Shown: positions 1-11,045, numbered from the stretch's first letter. The stretch: 64,000 nucleotides of DNA from Lotus japonicus (GCF_012489685.1 NC_080044.1:24284369-24348368), one strand, 5' to 3'. A program made the numbers and translations. Notes: a model not told the origin generated them from the sequence alone.

Positions 1-438
1 ATAAAAAAAATTTGGTATTGCTATTGGTGAGATTTTCTAGTTGAACACATAACATTTAAAGATAAAGAACAAGTATAATTCTAATTTTTTCATGTGCCAA
101 CATATGAAAAGTGAAAGATTTCTTAAAATTTCTCATTGCACATCTTTTTTTATTTCACTACATTTTCTAAATGGGCTAACCCGCGAACCCGTCGTCCCGC
201 CAAAATATGGGTTGGGTTGAGACTTTGAACCCAAATACCAAAAGTGGGCTAGCCCAACCCAACCCGCATTTCAACGGGTTAGTGGCGGGTTGGGCCTGGG
301 CCCAACCCGCCAACCCATATTGCCCCCCTAGTTGATGCTATTAGTATTAATTCTGGTATCATATAAATACACAAATTTTCTTCTTCTTCATGAATACATG
401 ATCATTTGCTTGCTTGCTCTTAAATCAATTTTTTACAG
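1..438 (+). other. Partial last intron of the PLGG1-like gene
   Basis: This stretch has no coding signal. It runs into a polypyrimidine-AG acceptor (ttttttacag, AG at 437-438) directly before an exon that reads as the end of a known plastid transporter, so it is most simply the 3' part of that gene's last intron. Bases 175-330 are unusually GC-rich and carry many CAACCC/GGGTTG units in both orientations, which looks like a repeat inserted in the intron. Confidence 0.6.
284..311. repeat. Perfect 13-bp-arm palindrome
   Basis: GGCGGGTTGGGCC (284-296) and GGCCCAACCCGCC (299-311) are exact reverse complements separated by two bases. The hairpin lies in a GC-rich block of AACCC/GGGTT units at about 175-330. 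It is probably the terminus or core of an old TIR element, but no second terminus or target duplication was found. Confidence 0.6.
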
Positions 439-589
439 TGCCCACGGGCTTGGAACAGCAGCTTTGTCTGCCAAGGAACCTGAGGCTCTCCCATTTTGTG
501 CCATTGCTTATGCTCTGAATGGTATATTTGGATCCTTACTATGCTCAATTCCAGCTGTTAGACAAAGCTTGATTGCAATTATTGGCTGA
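439..589 (+). CDS. PLGG1: Plastidic glycolate/glycerate translocator, last exon (partial gene)
   Basis: The exon starts after the acceptor at 437-438, with the third base of a split codon, and reads 49 residues to a TGA stop at 587-589. It contains HGLGTAALSAKEPEALPF, then AIAYAL and IFGSLLCSIPAVRQSL. This matches the C-terminus of plant PLGG1, the LrgA/LrgB-family carrier of the chloroplast inner envelope that exports glycolate and imports glycerate during photorespiration. In family terms this is the end of the LrgB-like half. Upstream exons lie outside the window, so I cannot tell an intact gene from a fragment. The gene converges tail-to-tail with the DUF3537 gene. The identification rests on recognising the family sequence. 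No disruption is visible in this exon. Confidence 0.8.
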
Positions 590-1596
590 AATTGTCATTA
601 ATATCACAATATGGTACTAATTTCATTCCTTTATATGCTATCACTTCCATTGTTTATTTGATGGCTGCACATATGTATAGAGAAATATTAAGATCCGCAA
701 ATAAATTTAGTAGCACCATTTTGTCTATTGTATAGGAAGCAATAATCCATTTGGGTATATTTATGTCATATACTACAATGACAATTATTTATGGTGTACT
801 TGTTTTTTCTCAAAGTGAGGAGAATTCTTTACCTTCATGCTATGTTTGGATTAGTTGAATGTGATGGCAATCATGTGTTACAATCATGACATTTACTCAT
901 GATACATGGAAGCTAAAATTCCCATTTTGCCCCATCTCATTAGAAAGGCTCTAACAAGCAAGTTTAGAAATTCATTTTTGAATATCAAATTTTCTCTCCT
1001 TCCTTCTCCATTGTGGTTCCACCTTTCTAGTGCCTTCTATTTTTCCGATGCTTTCGGTTTCTCCAGTGCTTCCAACCGTCACATGGTGGTTCTCTAGTGG
1101 TGCTTGGTTCTTAATTTTGGGAAGGAGCATAGTAACTTGCAGTGAAGGTGCTTTCTTTCATCTCTAGTTTCTTCCATTTTGCTTTTCTTTCTCGCGATGC
1201 AGATGGTGGTTATTCACCAGGTAGATTAGAATGACTGTTCAGTGGAGGTTTGTACTGGTCCACTGTCATTGTGGCGATTGTTGCTTCATGTAGTGGTTCG
1301 AGTCGCATGTTCAGACTGTGGTGAGCGGATTTGACTCCTCTAAAAGGAGGAAGTCACTTTAAAAGGTATAATAAGCTATCACAACCGTTTATTGAGAAAT
1401 CTACGGTTGAGATTTAAAGAATACCAGCTTGTAATTCATATTTACATAGTTGTAGATTAACTCTTTTATATGAAAGAGTTTGTATACTCACATCATACAT
1501 TGGAAGTAATTTTAAAAAAGAGAAGTAACAATAAGATACAGGGATACACATTCCTTTTGTTTGATGCAAGTCCTTATGTAGGACTTGAATATTTTG
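590..1596. other. Convergent intergenic region, 3' ends of two genes
   Basis: This is the region between the stop of the PLGG1-like gene (+) and the stop of the DUF3537 gene (-). It should contain both 3' UTRs. Short open frames, such as one at 906-1097, have no recognisable product. Nothing else was identified. Confidence 0.5.
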
Positions 1597-4330
1597 CTAG
1601 GACAAGACAACCACCTTACTCAAAATCCAAAGCACAAGAGAAAACTCGAAGGCAAACAAAGTATGAAGCAATCCTCGATCAAGTGAAAACCCATACACTG
1701 TTATCCCCCCATGATTGTGCTGCAAATAAGTCACTGCAGAAATACAAATTATAAAGGTCACATGAGCATTAAAAATCAAATAATCATTGTATATCAATAA
1801 AATAAATCCTATGTGTATATATTAAATTGAATCTACAATTGTTATCTTGTGATTATCTCTAAAATGGTTCCTATTTAGAAATACAGATGATGGACGGTTT
1901 TCTGTCGACATCTACATTAGCAATGGTTAGTTTTTAACCCTGCAACTCAAACACTTGCAGTGGTTAAATACTTGAACCACGACTGACATGTATGTCGATT
2001 GGATGTTGACAGAAAACTACTATATGTTTGCGACTGTGTATAATCACTATTAGAGATAATACTCACCTAAAGATTGCCTAGTTTGGAAAGAGGAAAGGCG
2101 TGGGACTACTGATATATGTATGTCTGAGGAATCAGAATCATTGTCACTGGCTAGCCCTTCAGGAATTTCAGCTTTGCATTGCTCTGATTCAACAGAAGCA
2201 TTAGTCACCAACATGTGCCATCTTGTGGCAATTGATACTATTCCTTGAGCTCTGTGTGTGATTTTTGCGGCACCCAAAATGCACAAAAAGAACCCACTCA
2301 ACTGTACAGCTGAACAAATCTGCATCACAAAATTGTCTGTCACTATGGGGAGAAATTTCTATGTAGTTATAGTAGTTCATTTAAAACATTAGACTAGTCT
2401 ATTAAAAAACAACACATGTACGTGTTTTACATTAAATTAAAAATTAAATATTGAGACAAATTTTAATGAATTCTAAACATTAATATTAATCTGAAGTACT
2501 TTTTATTTCCAAACTATTCCCACAAACTAATCCTCTCGAGGTCTCGGATATCACATTAAGTGGCTAGGTCTCGGATATCACATAGGGTTCTCTCAACAAT
2601 CCTTCTCCATACACACTGTTCAGGGATCGAATCCTCAACTAAATGTTTAAGAAGCCCATGAGACCTATTGGTATACTCTAAAGAGTACTTACCAAATTTC
2701 CCTTGGGTAATTTAGAAAGAACAAATTAGTAAATTTGAATTTACAAGCTATATTGTGTGTGAAATATAAAATGAGAATGGTTTTTAGGCGAAGAACCTGC
2801 TTAAATGAGCTCATTTGAGTTTATTTTATAGTATAAGCATTTATGCAAGTTTTTGAGATATCTTATGTAACACACATATAAGCCCTTTTGAATTTATTTT
2901 CATCAAATTAGCGTATAAGTAAGAGTTTATCACTATCTTATAACCTATTTTGTGCTTATTTGAATAAACTTCTCAAGCTTATGAATAATTGTTTATGCAA
3001 TAAACGCTTATTGTCATCTGTGCTTAATTAAGCCGTTTACTCAAACGCACCCAACGTCTAATGATCCAGATTTACCTCTTTCACTCTTATATAAAAGAAA
3101 ACCATTCAGCTACATGTATCAAATAGAACATGATTCTTACCACAAGGTCACCAGAATTGAAGAATGTCTTGTCAGATTTGGAAGCCAAAACCAGCAACAG
3201 AGCACCCAATTGACTTACAGTCATTGTAACCACACACCAAACGATGAAGAACCTGTACCTATGACTTGTAACCCATAGTTGCCTTCTGATTCTAACATGC
3301 TCTCTGAATATTACACCTGCATCAGACCCACACCCTTCGAAAAGCTTGTGAACCCCTTCAAACCTCAGAATCTGAAGCTGGCAAGTTAGCCTGAAAAACA
3401 CACACACCAACAAGAACACCCCTGTTCTGTACACCCAAGAAACCAACACCAACACGAACAGAATCACCTTCAGAGGTAACACAGGGCTGGTATTATATGG
3501 TGTTGAAATCTTAACAGCTGAAAAGAATGTGATTTTATGCGCGAGCTCTACGAAGAAGGAGGGTAGGACTATGTATGCTAAGTATTTGAATGCCTTCTCA
3601 AGCTCACGTGTGTACCCGCGTCGAACATAGGTAGTGTCGTCTTCCAATGCATCTAAGAACAGAAGCTGCCTTAGGCCATACCTGCAATTGAGGACATAGA
3701 CAAAGATGACAAATGAAGAAGCTAATTTGAGTTTCAATTCGAGTAAAAACTGGTCAAGGCTATGATTATATGATTCTAACAGCATAATCCAATTACAAGA
3801 TGTTTTTAACTTTTATATGTTCATATGTCAAGTACCCATTTACTAGATGAGGTGAGGTGTGGTTAAATGTTTTGGTACCTTCGGAAGAAACATGACAGAG
3901 TGAAGAAGGCAATGATGGCGAGGCCAGATTCTGGTATTTGGACAAGCTTGTTGAAGGAGAAGGGGTCATCTTCAGGTGCAGACGCAGGGACTTCAACGAA
4001 GAGGGACGTGAAGAGTGGAACAATTACAGTGAGGAAGATGAATGAGAAATAGGAAATGAGTTTTCCAACGCAGGAAGAGTGATCAAGAGCGCACCACTTG
4101 AGGCTTATGCGAAAGTTTCGCAGTTCATCGTAGACCAAAGATTTTGATCTCGCATAAGATGGCTGCAGAAGTAAAGGAACATTGTTGTTCTCGTGGTGTT
4201 GTGTTAATTCTCCATTTGGGTGGGGATGGTTCTCAGCAGCAAAAGATACTCTTCTGCCTGAGGAATTACCAATGTCAATGCTTGTTTCATTGGTGGAGGG
4301 ATTATTCATAGAGAGGGAAAATATAGTCAA
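1597..4330 (-). CDS. DUF3537 seven-helix membrane protein (plant gustatory-receptor-like), 4 exons, 460 aa
   Basis: The gene model on the - strand is join(4330..3879, 3681..3141, 2319..2067, 1733..1597). All introns have GT-AG borders. The exons sum to 1383 bp, which is 460 codons plus a TAG stop. The protein has a polar N-terminus of about 90 residues, then seven hydrophobic segments: near SYFSFIFLTVIVPLF, LAIIAFFTLSCFF, AYIVLPSFF, ILFVLVLVSWVY, FIVWCVVTMTVSQLG, the ICSAVQLSGFFLCILGAAK block, and the C-terminal LHTLFAFEFSLVLWILSK. The motifs KITHRAQ and YLQHNHGGITVYGF are hallmarks of DUF3537 proteins. Those proteins have been proposed as distant relatives of insect gustatory/odorant receptors, but their plant function is not established. 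The length is usual for the family. The first ATG at 4330 is used; an alternative ATG lies seven codons downstream. No disruption was seen. Confidence 0.85.
2530..2710 (-). repeat. Possible SINE remnant in intron 2 of the DUF3537 gene
   Basis: Read on the - strand, the segment contains GGATTCGATCCCTG, which resembles a pol III box B. It also contains a duplicated GTGATATCCGAGACCT unit and a tail-like AGAGTATACCAAT stretch similar to the end of the SINE at 39.4 kb. Box A and target duplications were not found, so this is only a candidate. Confidence 0.3.
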
Positions 4331-4746
4331 TTGTTTTGATCAGGAAATGTTGGCAAATTTTGTGTTTGTTTTTGTTGTTAATCAAAATTATCAGTTTTAG
4401 AAAAAACTGAGTTGGGAACTAGTGAATGAGAAGAGACATGGAAAAAGGTAGAGATACATTGCTTTGTCTCGTGAGTGTTCTCTTTGTTTGCCCTGTACTA
4501 GAGGATACTAAAGGGTATATGAGATCACGGTGTCTGTGTTCTGGATTGAAAAAGGTTTAGGTTGTCATTTTCATTTGCACGCAGTCATTTTTTTTATTAA
4601 ACACCCACTTTCTCTTTTATTTCTCATGATCTATTGATACTCTTCTTTTTTATTTTTCTCTTTATTTCATCACATCATCAATCTAGTTCCCTCACTTTTG
4701 CATACACATCAACAGTTATCCTTTCTTTTGTTGGGCATAGAAAAAG
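4331..4746 (-). promoter_or_regulatory. Presumed promoter and 5' UTR of the DUF3537 gene
   Basis: This is non-coding sequence upstream of the start codon at 4330, ending at a foldback MITE. No individual promoter element was assigned with confidence. Confidence 0.35.
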
Positions 4747-4911
4747 TTTGATGCACCGACGGTGTAAAGTTTTTTTACACCGTCAACCAATCAGATTTCA
4801 AGGATGTGAGAAAATCTCTCTTTTCATTTAATTTCTTTAATTGACATGTCACATCCTTGAAATCTGATTGGTTGACGGTGTAAAAAAACTTTACACCGTC
4901 GGTGCATCAAA
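4747..4911. mobile_element. Foldback MITE with nested hairpins
   Basis: The 165-bp element has near-perfect terminal inverted repeats of about 62 bp around a short AT-rich loop (4809-4848). The ends read TTTGATGCACCGACGG and its complement. Each arm also contains its own smaller inverted repeat (ACGGTGTAAA ... TTTACACCGT), so a single strand could form two side hairpins or one long one. No transposase is present. A diverged relative lies at 47962-48133. A clear target duplication was not found. Confidence 0.8.
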
Positions 4912-5139
4912 ATTAAACTCATTTGAGTATTGGAAATATAACTTCTTTTATTGGCTTTGTTTGATGTTGTTTTTGAAAGAAAGCTCTAAAAAAGATTATA
5001 GTTAGTGTGGAAGACTGTTCATGGTTCGGGAATGATGAACTTCCTTTCATTTTCATTTTTTGGTTAAGTGAAGGTTGAAAGTTGAAAAAAAAAACTGATT
5101 CTGAAGCCCATTGTGGTTGTATGCTGGTCATTATTGGGC
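4912..5139. other. Short spacer
   Basis: AT-rich non-coding DNA between the MITE and the LINE. Nothing was recognised in it. Confidence 0.4.
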
Positions 5140-8100
5140 TTCCCATTTGACAGGCCAATAATTGTTTCTACTGAACCGAGAGGCTGCTCCCCAAGATCGT
5201 TCAAGTACGAGGCCTACTGGGGTGATCACTTGGAGTGCAGAGATATTTCAAGGAAAGTTGGCAAGACACTAACCATGAGGGCTCAGTTTGGGAGAATCTC
5301 TCCAAAAAAAGCAAGAACAGTAGCATGGCATTACTGGGATGGAGTCGAGCAACCTTTAAAAAGGCAGATGTTGAAATCAGAGGCCTCAAGAAAGAGCTGG
5401 AAAAAATGACAAATAGCCCCCCACATTTGCAGGATCAGAATGAAATGAAAAAGATACAAAAGGAGATAATGGAGTTGTGGAAGCAAGAGGAGAAATTTTG
5501 GGGGCAACGTCCAAGACTAAAGTGGCTCAAATGGGGTGATAGGAATTCTAAGTTTTTCCATGCTACCACGGTGCAAAGAAGGAATAGAAACAGAATCATA
5601 AAAATCAAGAATGATAGTGGTGATTGGGTTGAAGGGACCAAGGAGATTCTAACTAGTGTGGAAGAGTACTACAGGGCCCTATTCACGTCGGTAGGCCCAA
5701 GGGACATGACCCAAAGTGTGAACGCAATTCCAAAGAGAGTGTCAGCCCAATGCAACAATGCTATAGAAGATGAACCCTCAGAGATGGAGATAAAAGAAGC
5801 GATTGAATCGCTTGGTGAGCTTAAGGCACCGGGCCCTGATGGGCTCAATGGCCTGTTTTATAAACAACATTGGACCACCATCAATGAGGAAGTGTGCTCA
5901 GCGATTCAAGCCTTCTTCATGCAAGGAATTCTTCCTGAGTTCATAAATGAAACCCAAGTTGCCCTCATCCCAAAAGTTGACAAGCCCAAAAGCATTAATC
6001 AACTAAGGCCAATTAGCTGCTGTAATTTTCTATATAAGGTCATTACAAAAATTCTTATCACTAGACTCAAGCTCTACTTGAACAGCCTGGTCTCTCAAGC
6101 TCAAAGTGCTTTTATTGGAGGGCGCTAAATCCAAGACAATATACTTGTGGCACATGAGATCTTTCACGCCTTGAAGGGGGGTAGAAGCCAAGCTAAAGAC
6201 ACCATGGCCATTAAGCTCGACATGAACAAAGCTTATGATCGTATGGAGTGGGACAATCTCCAAGTTTTCTTAGAGGCTCACGGGTTCAATGAAAAATGGA
6301 TCAACAGGCTCATGGTTTGTGTAAGAGGAGCTAATTATAGATTCAAAGTGAATGAGGAACTTAGTGGTAGAATTTTCCCAGGGAGGGGATTGAGGCAAGG
6401 AGACCCCCTCCCCATACCTCTTCGTGCTAGCTGTTGAATCACTCTCATGCCTCTTTCAACAAGCCCATGCACAAGGGTCCCTCAAAGGCTTTCGTATCTC
6501 CCAAAGTTGCCCTTCCCTCACTCACCTTTTGTTCGCTAAAGATGCCCTACTCTTTGGTAAGGCCTCGGAGGAAGAAGCTTACCAGCTTGTAAACATTCTG
6601 AATGCCTTCACCACAGCCACTGGCCAAATGATTAGTGTGGAGAAATCGGGAGTAATCTTTAGCAAAAATTGTCTCTATCCTTGGCATATGGGAGTGTGGG
6701 ACTACCCTGGGAAATATCTAGGGCTCCCAGCAGAGTGGGGGAGATCAAGGAGCCAAACATTGAATTGGTTGAAACTTAGGGTCCTAGACAAATTAGATGG
6801 GTGGAAGGAAAAGTTACTTAACCAAGCTGGAAAAAATGTGCTTATCAAATCTGTATTACAAGCCATACCTTCGTATGCAATGGCTATCATTAGATTTCCA
6901 AGCTCCTTTTGCAAATCAATATCCTCACATATTGCACGTTTCTGGTGGAGGAGGCCGGGAAAGGAAAGAGGGACTCATTGGAAGGTTTGGAACTTCATCT
7001 CGAAAGCTAAAGGCAAAGGAGGACTAGGATTCAAGGATTTCTCTTTAATGAACACAGCTTTCCTTGCTAAGCAAGCTTGGAGAGCGTATAAAAACCCCTC
7101 CTCCTTATGGGTTCTAGTGCTTCAAGGCCTCTACTACCCCCAAACTAACTTCCTGCAAGCTAAGTGTCGAAGGGGTGCCTCGTGGGGTTGGCGCACCTTG
7201 GTGCAAGGGAGAGACTTCCTTTTAGAACATGGTCGATGGCTAGTGGGGACTGGAAAAAAGATAAATGTTTGGAATGATAAGTGGATAGGTAATGAGCTCA
7301 TCCCTATGCCAGTTGGTAGTAAATCTTGCCTCACAGTAAATTCCCTCCTAGCTGAGAGTCAAATCGCTTAGGACAGTCATAAGCTTCTTTCGTTGCTTCC
7401 TAGACATGAAGCCATGCAAGCTCTCCGCATCCCTATAAGCATCCTTGGTGAGGAGGACCAATTTTGTTGGCCACACGCGAGGGATGGAAACTACTCTGTC
7501 AAAACGGGATACCAGTTAGCGCACGCCAAAAGCCACTCAAACAACTCTACAACCGGTCATGATCTAGATGATGACAGCTCCAGATTGTGGCACTCTATCT
7601 GGAATCCGCCCACTCCAGAGAAGATCAAGGTCTTCATCTGGAAATGCTACTTTGGAGCGTTCCCAATACGAGAAGCCCTCCATAGGAGAAGACTCACTAA
7701 TGACCTTTCATGCCCCATTTGCAATCAAGGCCCAGAGACGATCCTGCATGCTATCACTCAATGCCCCTGGACTATCCCAGTGTGGTTTGGTTCACACTTA
7801 CAGGTCGATACAACTGGAGCTAGCAACCAATCTTTTGATCAATGGTTTCAGTCCATGGTTTCGCGCCTGAACCAACCTGGAGAGCCCCTCACCTCTGGCA
7901 TTCGTTCCTTAGCCAGAGATGACAACGTCCCTCCATGGAACAGAGCTAATCGACAGGAAAGTGCACGATGGTCCCCTCCAGGCCCAGGGAAACTGAAGTT
8001 CAATGTCGATGCCACCTTCCAACAACAAACAAAGCATGGTGTGCTAGCTGTCGTGGTTCGGGATGAGAGAGGAGGTACAGTGCTCACCCACACAAAGAGG

Positions 8101-8610
8101 CTTGTAACAACCTCACCAATTGCAGCAGAAGCTCTGGCAGTAAGAGAGGCTCTAATCTTGGCTCACAATTTGAACATGGAGAGGGTCATTATTGAATTAG
8201 ACAATCAAGGCTTAGTCAAGTTGATTCAGGAGAGGCGATCACAATGGGAACTGGCTCCAATTCTTTGGGACATCCAGCGCCTGCGTAACTTGGTTGATTG
8301 CTTGGGAGTACAATGGACTCCGAGATAGGGCAACGTCCATGCCCACGACCTGGCCAAAGTAGCTGCTACGGGTTTTGGAATGGTTTAGGTCAGAAGAGCG
8401 TAGGCGATACACTCTATGCTCCTTCCCTTAGTTTTAGTGCTTATGACTTATATTTACGTGTTTACACTTAGGCTAGCAATTGAGCTTAATTTCCCTAATT
8501 TGATGTAATTGCTCTTTATGGTCCTCGTGTGGGGCTTGTCCCCTTTGTCTCTTTGTAAGGGCTTCCCCTTCCAATTTATGAGAATCAGTTTCCTTTGACC
8601 AAAAAAAAAA
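5140..8610 (+). mobile_element. 5'-truncated L1-type LINE with poly(A) tail
   Basis: A non-LTR retrotransposon lies on the + strand. The sequence begins near the end of the endonuclease domain (PIIVSTEPRG), continues through reverse transcriptase, a zf-RVT segment and a C-terminal RNase H, and ends in A10 at 8601-8610. ORF1 and most of the endonuclease are missing, which is usual for LINE insertions that abort during reverse transcription. The exact left border and a target duplication could not be fixed. Confidence 0.85.
5170..8386 (+). pseudogene. LINE ORF2 (reverse transcriptase / RNase H), broken
   Basis: The coding order is visible in pieces. The first is a linker with FKYEAYW. The reverse transcriptase pieces follow: APGPDGLNG and the ALIPKVDKP/LRPISCCN block, AIKLDMNKAYDRMEW, and GLRQGDPL. 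Then come the catalytic-box region, a zinc-binding-type segment (W.PPTPEKIKVFIW, CPICNQGPETILHAITQCP) and RNase H (KFNVDA, AEALAVREAL, ELDNQGLVK). The frame is broken by a shift near 5235, a TAA at 6126, a shift near 6420, a TAG at 7369 and a TAG at 8326. The active-site [FY]ADD box reads FAKD (6532-6543), so a catalytic aspartate is lost. The element cannot encode a working enzyme. Confidence 0.9.
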
Positions 8611-9024
8611 TTATAAATTAATGTGAATTCCCCCAGATAAGATAGTGAAAGCCATTAAATTAGTAATAAGTCTCACAAAAATTTCAATTAATAAGAAAGT
8701 GTATCACTAGCATTCACTACACGGATGAAGATTCATCTCATGCTTTATTGCTATGGATTTGCAACCATGTGCAAACCATATTAATTGAAATTTTTGTTTG
8801 TAACTTGTAGTGTCATCCTCAAGGTTGCACATCCAAATCCAAAGCCATAAGGTATGAAAAGTAATTGAAATTTTCCTATTAACTCATGCAAGTGAATTAC
8901 TTGCAGTCTTGCATGAATTAATAGGGAAATTTCAATTACTTCTCATGCCTTATGTCTTACAATAGTATAATGCCTTATGAAATTCTTGTTCGCCTTGGAC
9001 AGAGGTGTTACACAATGTTCATGA
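8611..9024. other. Spacer with self-complementary sequence
   Basis: Non-coding DNA between the LINE poly(A) and the first LTR. It holds a long foldback at 8846-8954 and further inverted segments at about 8736-8766 and 8823-8857. The five bases before the LTR are CATGA. Confidence 0.6.
8846..8954. repeat. Foldback: 47-nt arms, 15-nt loop
   Basis: Arms 8846-8892 and 8908-8954 are reverse complements with four mismatches by eye. The loop is 8893-8907. Size and pairing resemble either a small MITE or a plant microRNA-precursor-like hairpin. A related segment in the opposite orientation occurs near 37289-37330, which favours a repeat family. Confidence 0.7.
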
Positions 9025-10237
9025 TGAAGGTATGAAAAACGGTAGAAAGGGGGGGTTTGAATAACGTTTTCAGTACAAAACTACCACCTTAAAGATTTTG
9101 ACAAATCTTTCGAGAACTTAAGTGCTAAAGGTAAGAGATAGAAAAGCACACAAGGATTTTATCCTGGTTCACTTGATAAATCACTCAAGCTACTCCAGTC
9201 CACCCGTTAAGGTGATTTCTTCCTTCTTAGAATGAAGGCAATCCACTAATCAGGTAAGAGTTACAACTGCACTTGAAACCTACAAGTGACTAACAATTAC
9301 ACTGACTTAGCTCACACTAAGATTCACTCTCTTAGTCTTCTCTAGGATCCGATCAACCTTGATCTCCTAAAGGAACTAAACAAACTGTTTATCAAAGAAA
9401 TGTTTACAAGAGATTTGCTTCTAAAAAGCTAATAGTAAACACAATGAATTTCAGATGAAAGAAAGCTTAGAATATTTTGAATATCTTGCGCGTGTGTATT
9501 GCTTCTAGTATTCTCGCAGCTTCTTTCAATCTTCAGCCTCTATATATACTCCAAGGATTAGGGTTGAGCGTTGCATGGGAAATGCTACCGTTGGAGGGCA
9601 GTTCTGGAAAATCCAGCTTCTGCTGTGGCTGAGAACGTTAGGTAGGTCGTCAGGAAGGTACACTTGCTTTTGTACTTGGATAGCGACTTGACCTTTTAAC
9701 CTAGGAGACTTCTGATCAGGGGAATGCTTCATATTGGAACTTGTGAAGCCGGTTGATTAGAGTCAGAGGGAAAGCACAGATCCTCTGACCATTGTATCTT
9801 CTGATTCTGAACTCAGAGGGAAGAACATGGCCTTCAGAGTTTCTTGCTTCTGGACTTCAGAGTTTCCACTATTCAGCTTCTGGATCTTCAGAGTCTTCTA
9901 CACCATCAGAACATCTGAACCTTCAGTGTTTCTTGGCTATCAGAACTTCTGGATCTTCAGAGCTTCTAGCGACTGAGTCCTCATCAGAGTTTGTATAGCT
10001 TCAGAGCTTCTGAAGCTTTTCCACTGTTCATACTGAACATGGTGAATGCGAAAGCGTTGCTTGGGTTACCCTTTATACACAGTGCTTCTGATTTGTGTGA
10101 GATTGAGTTGAGGTCAGAGCCTGTAAATAGCACACTCAGAAAAACACGTTAGAGTACCACAATTGTTCATATCAAAAGGTTAACTTGTAATCATCAAAAC
10201 ATAGAGTTGTACTACTAGATCAAAACTTGATCTTACA
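9025..10237 (-). repeat. LTR 1 (3' LTR of the left copy)
   Basis: This 1213-bp LTR begins TGTAAGATC and ends CATACCTTCA on the - strand, with TG...CA termini. It has the same length as LTR 2 and differs from it at only about three sites by eye, which means a recent insertion. U3 contains many short repeats related to CAGAACTTCTG (about 9830-10015). Confidence 0.9.
9541..9548 (-). promoter_or_regulatory. LTR core promoter TATA box
   Basis: TATATATA on the - strand, followed by AGAGGCTGAAG, is a plausible core promoter of the element. The same box occurs at 26687-26694 (LTR 2), 34142-34149 (LTR 3) and 36553-36560 (solo LTR). Confidence 0.6.
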
Positions 10238-10238
10238 A

Positions 10239-10251
10239 TCTCCCCCTTTTT
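10239..10251 (-). promoter_or_regulatory. Polypurine tract next to LTR 1
   Basis: On the - strand AAAAAGGGGGAGA sits immediately before the LTR start, where plus-strand DNA synthesis of the element is primed. Similar G5 tracts occur at 10404-10412, 10719-10730 and 10783-10791. Multiple polypurine-like tracts are described for Sireviruses. Confidence 0.8.
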
Positions 10252-10979
10252 GATGATGACAAAACTAAGATTTTTGATGAACAATTCTTAAACATTAAAC
10301 TGAATTCACTCAGAGTTTAGAGATATAGAATAAGACTTATCCTGATGTGAATAGTTTATCTTGCTCATTCTGAATTCAAGTCACTGCTTGATTCTGAGCT
10401 TAGCTCCCCCTGAATCTAATACTTGATGAAAACGTTAGTAAAGTCTAGATTCTGAGCTAAAACATATAAGAGTTCAGAGTGAAAAGCTTATGACATAGAT
10501 GAAAAACGAATAATCAGAGCGCATAAGTGATCAGAGTCATGGACAAGGTATCAGAGTCTTGGGTATCAGAGTCAACTTAGAATCACTTCAGAAGAAGTGA
10601 AATGTATTCCTTGTATTTGCCCAGTGACATATCTATGGTCATGAAGGTGGAACTCTTAAAATCTCCAAAAGAAAAATAAGTCACACTAACACATCTTACA
10701 CATCAAAAACTGGGTTTACTCCCCCTTTTTGTCATAAGCAAAAAGCTTGGGGTGTGAAAAACTTAGCTTGAAGTACAAGGTACTCCCCCTTAGAGAAGGT
10801 CTAAGTTTAAAGAAAATGAAGACGATGTAAGATTCAGAGTTAGGCGATAAGAAATAGAAGAGTTAATGCAAGGGATGAACGTTTACCACCGGTCAAGTGA
10901 GTAAATAGAAGGGTCAGTTACCAAGAACTTAACCTCGAGAAACTGTAGGAGCATTAACTTTCAGAGAGAAAGTGAAGCC

Positions 10980-10987
10980 TATAAAAA
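10980..10987 (+). promoter_or_regulatory. TATA box for the antisense ORF
   Basis: TATAAAAA lies on the + strand, 66 bp before an ATG in strong plant context (AAAATGGC at 11046). It is opposite to the element's own transcription. The copy after the gap has the same box at 17226-17233. Confidence 0.5.
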
Positions 10988-11045
10988 AACGTTGGAGAGA
11001 AAGGTAAGCTTCACACCTCGAATAATTTTCAGGAAGAAAAAAAAA

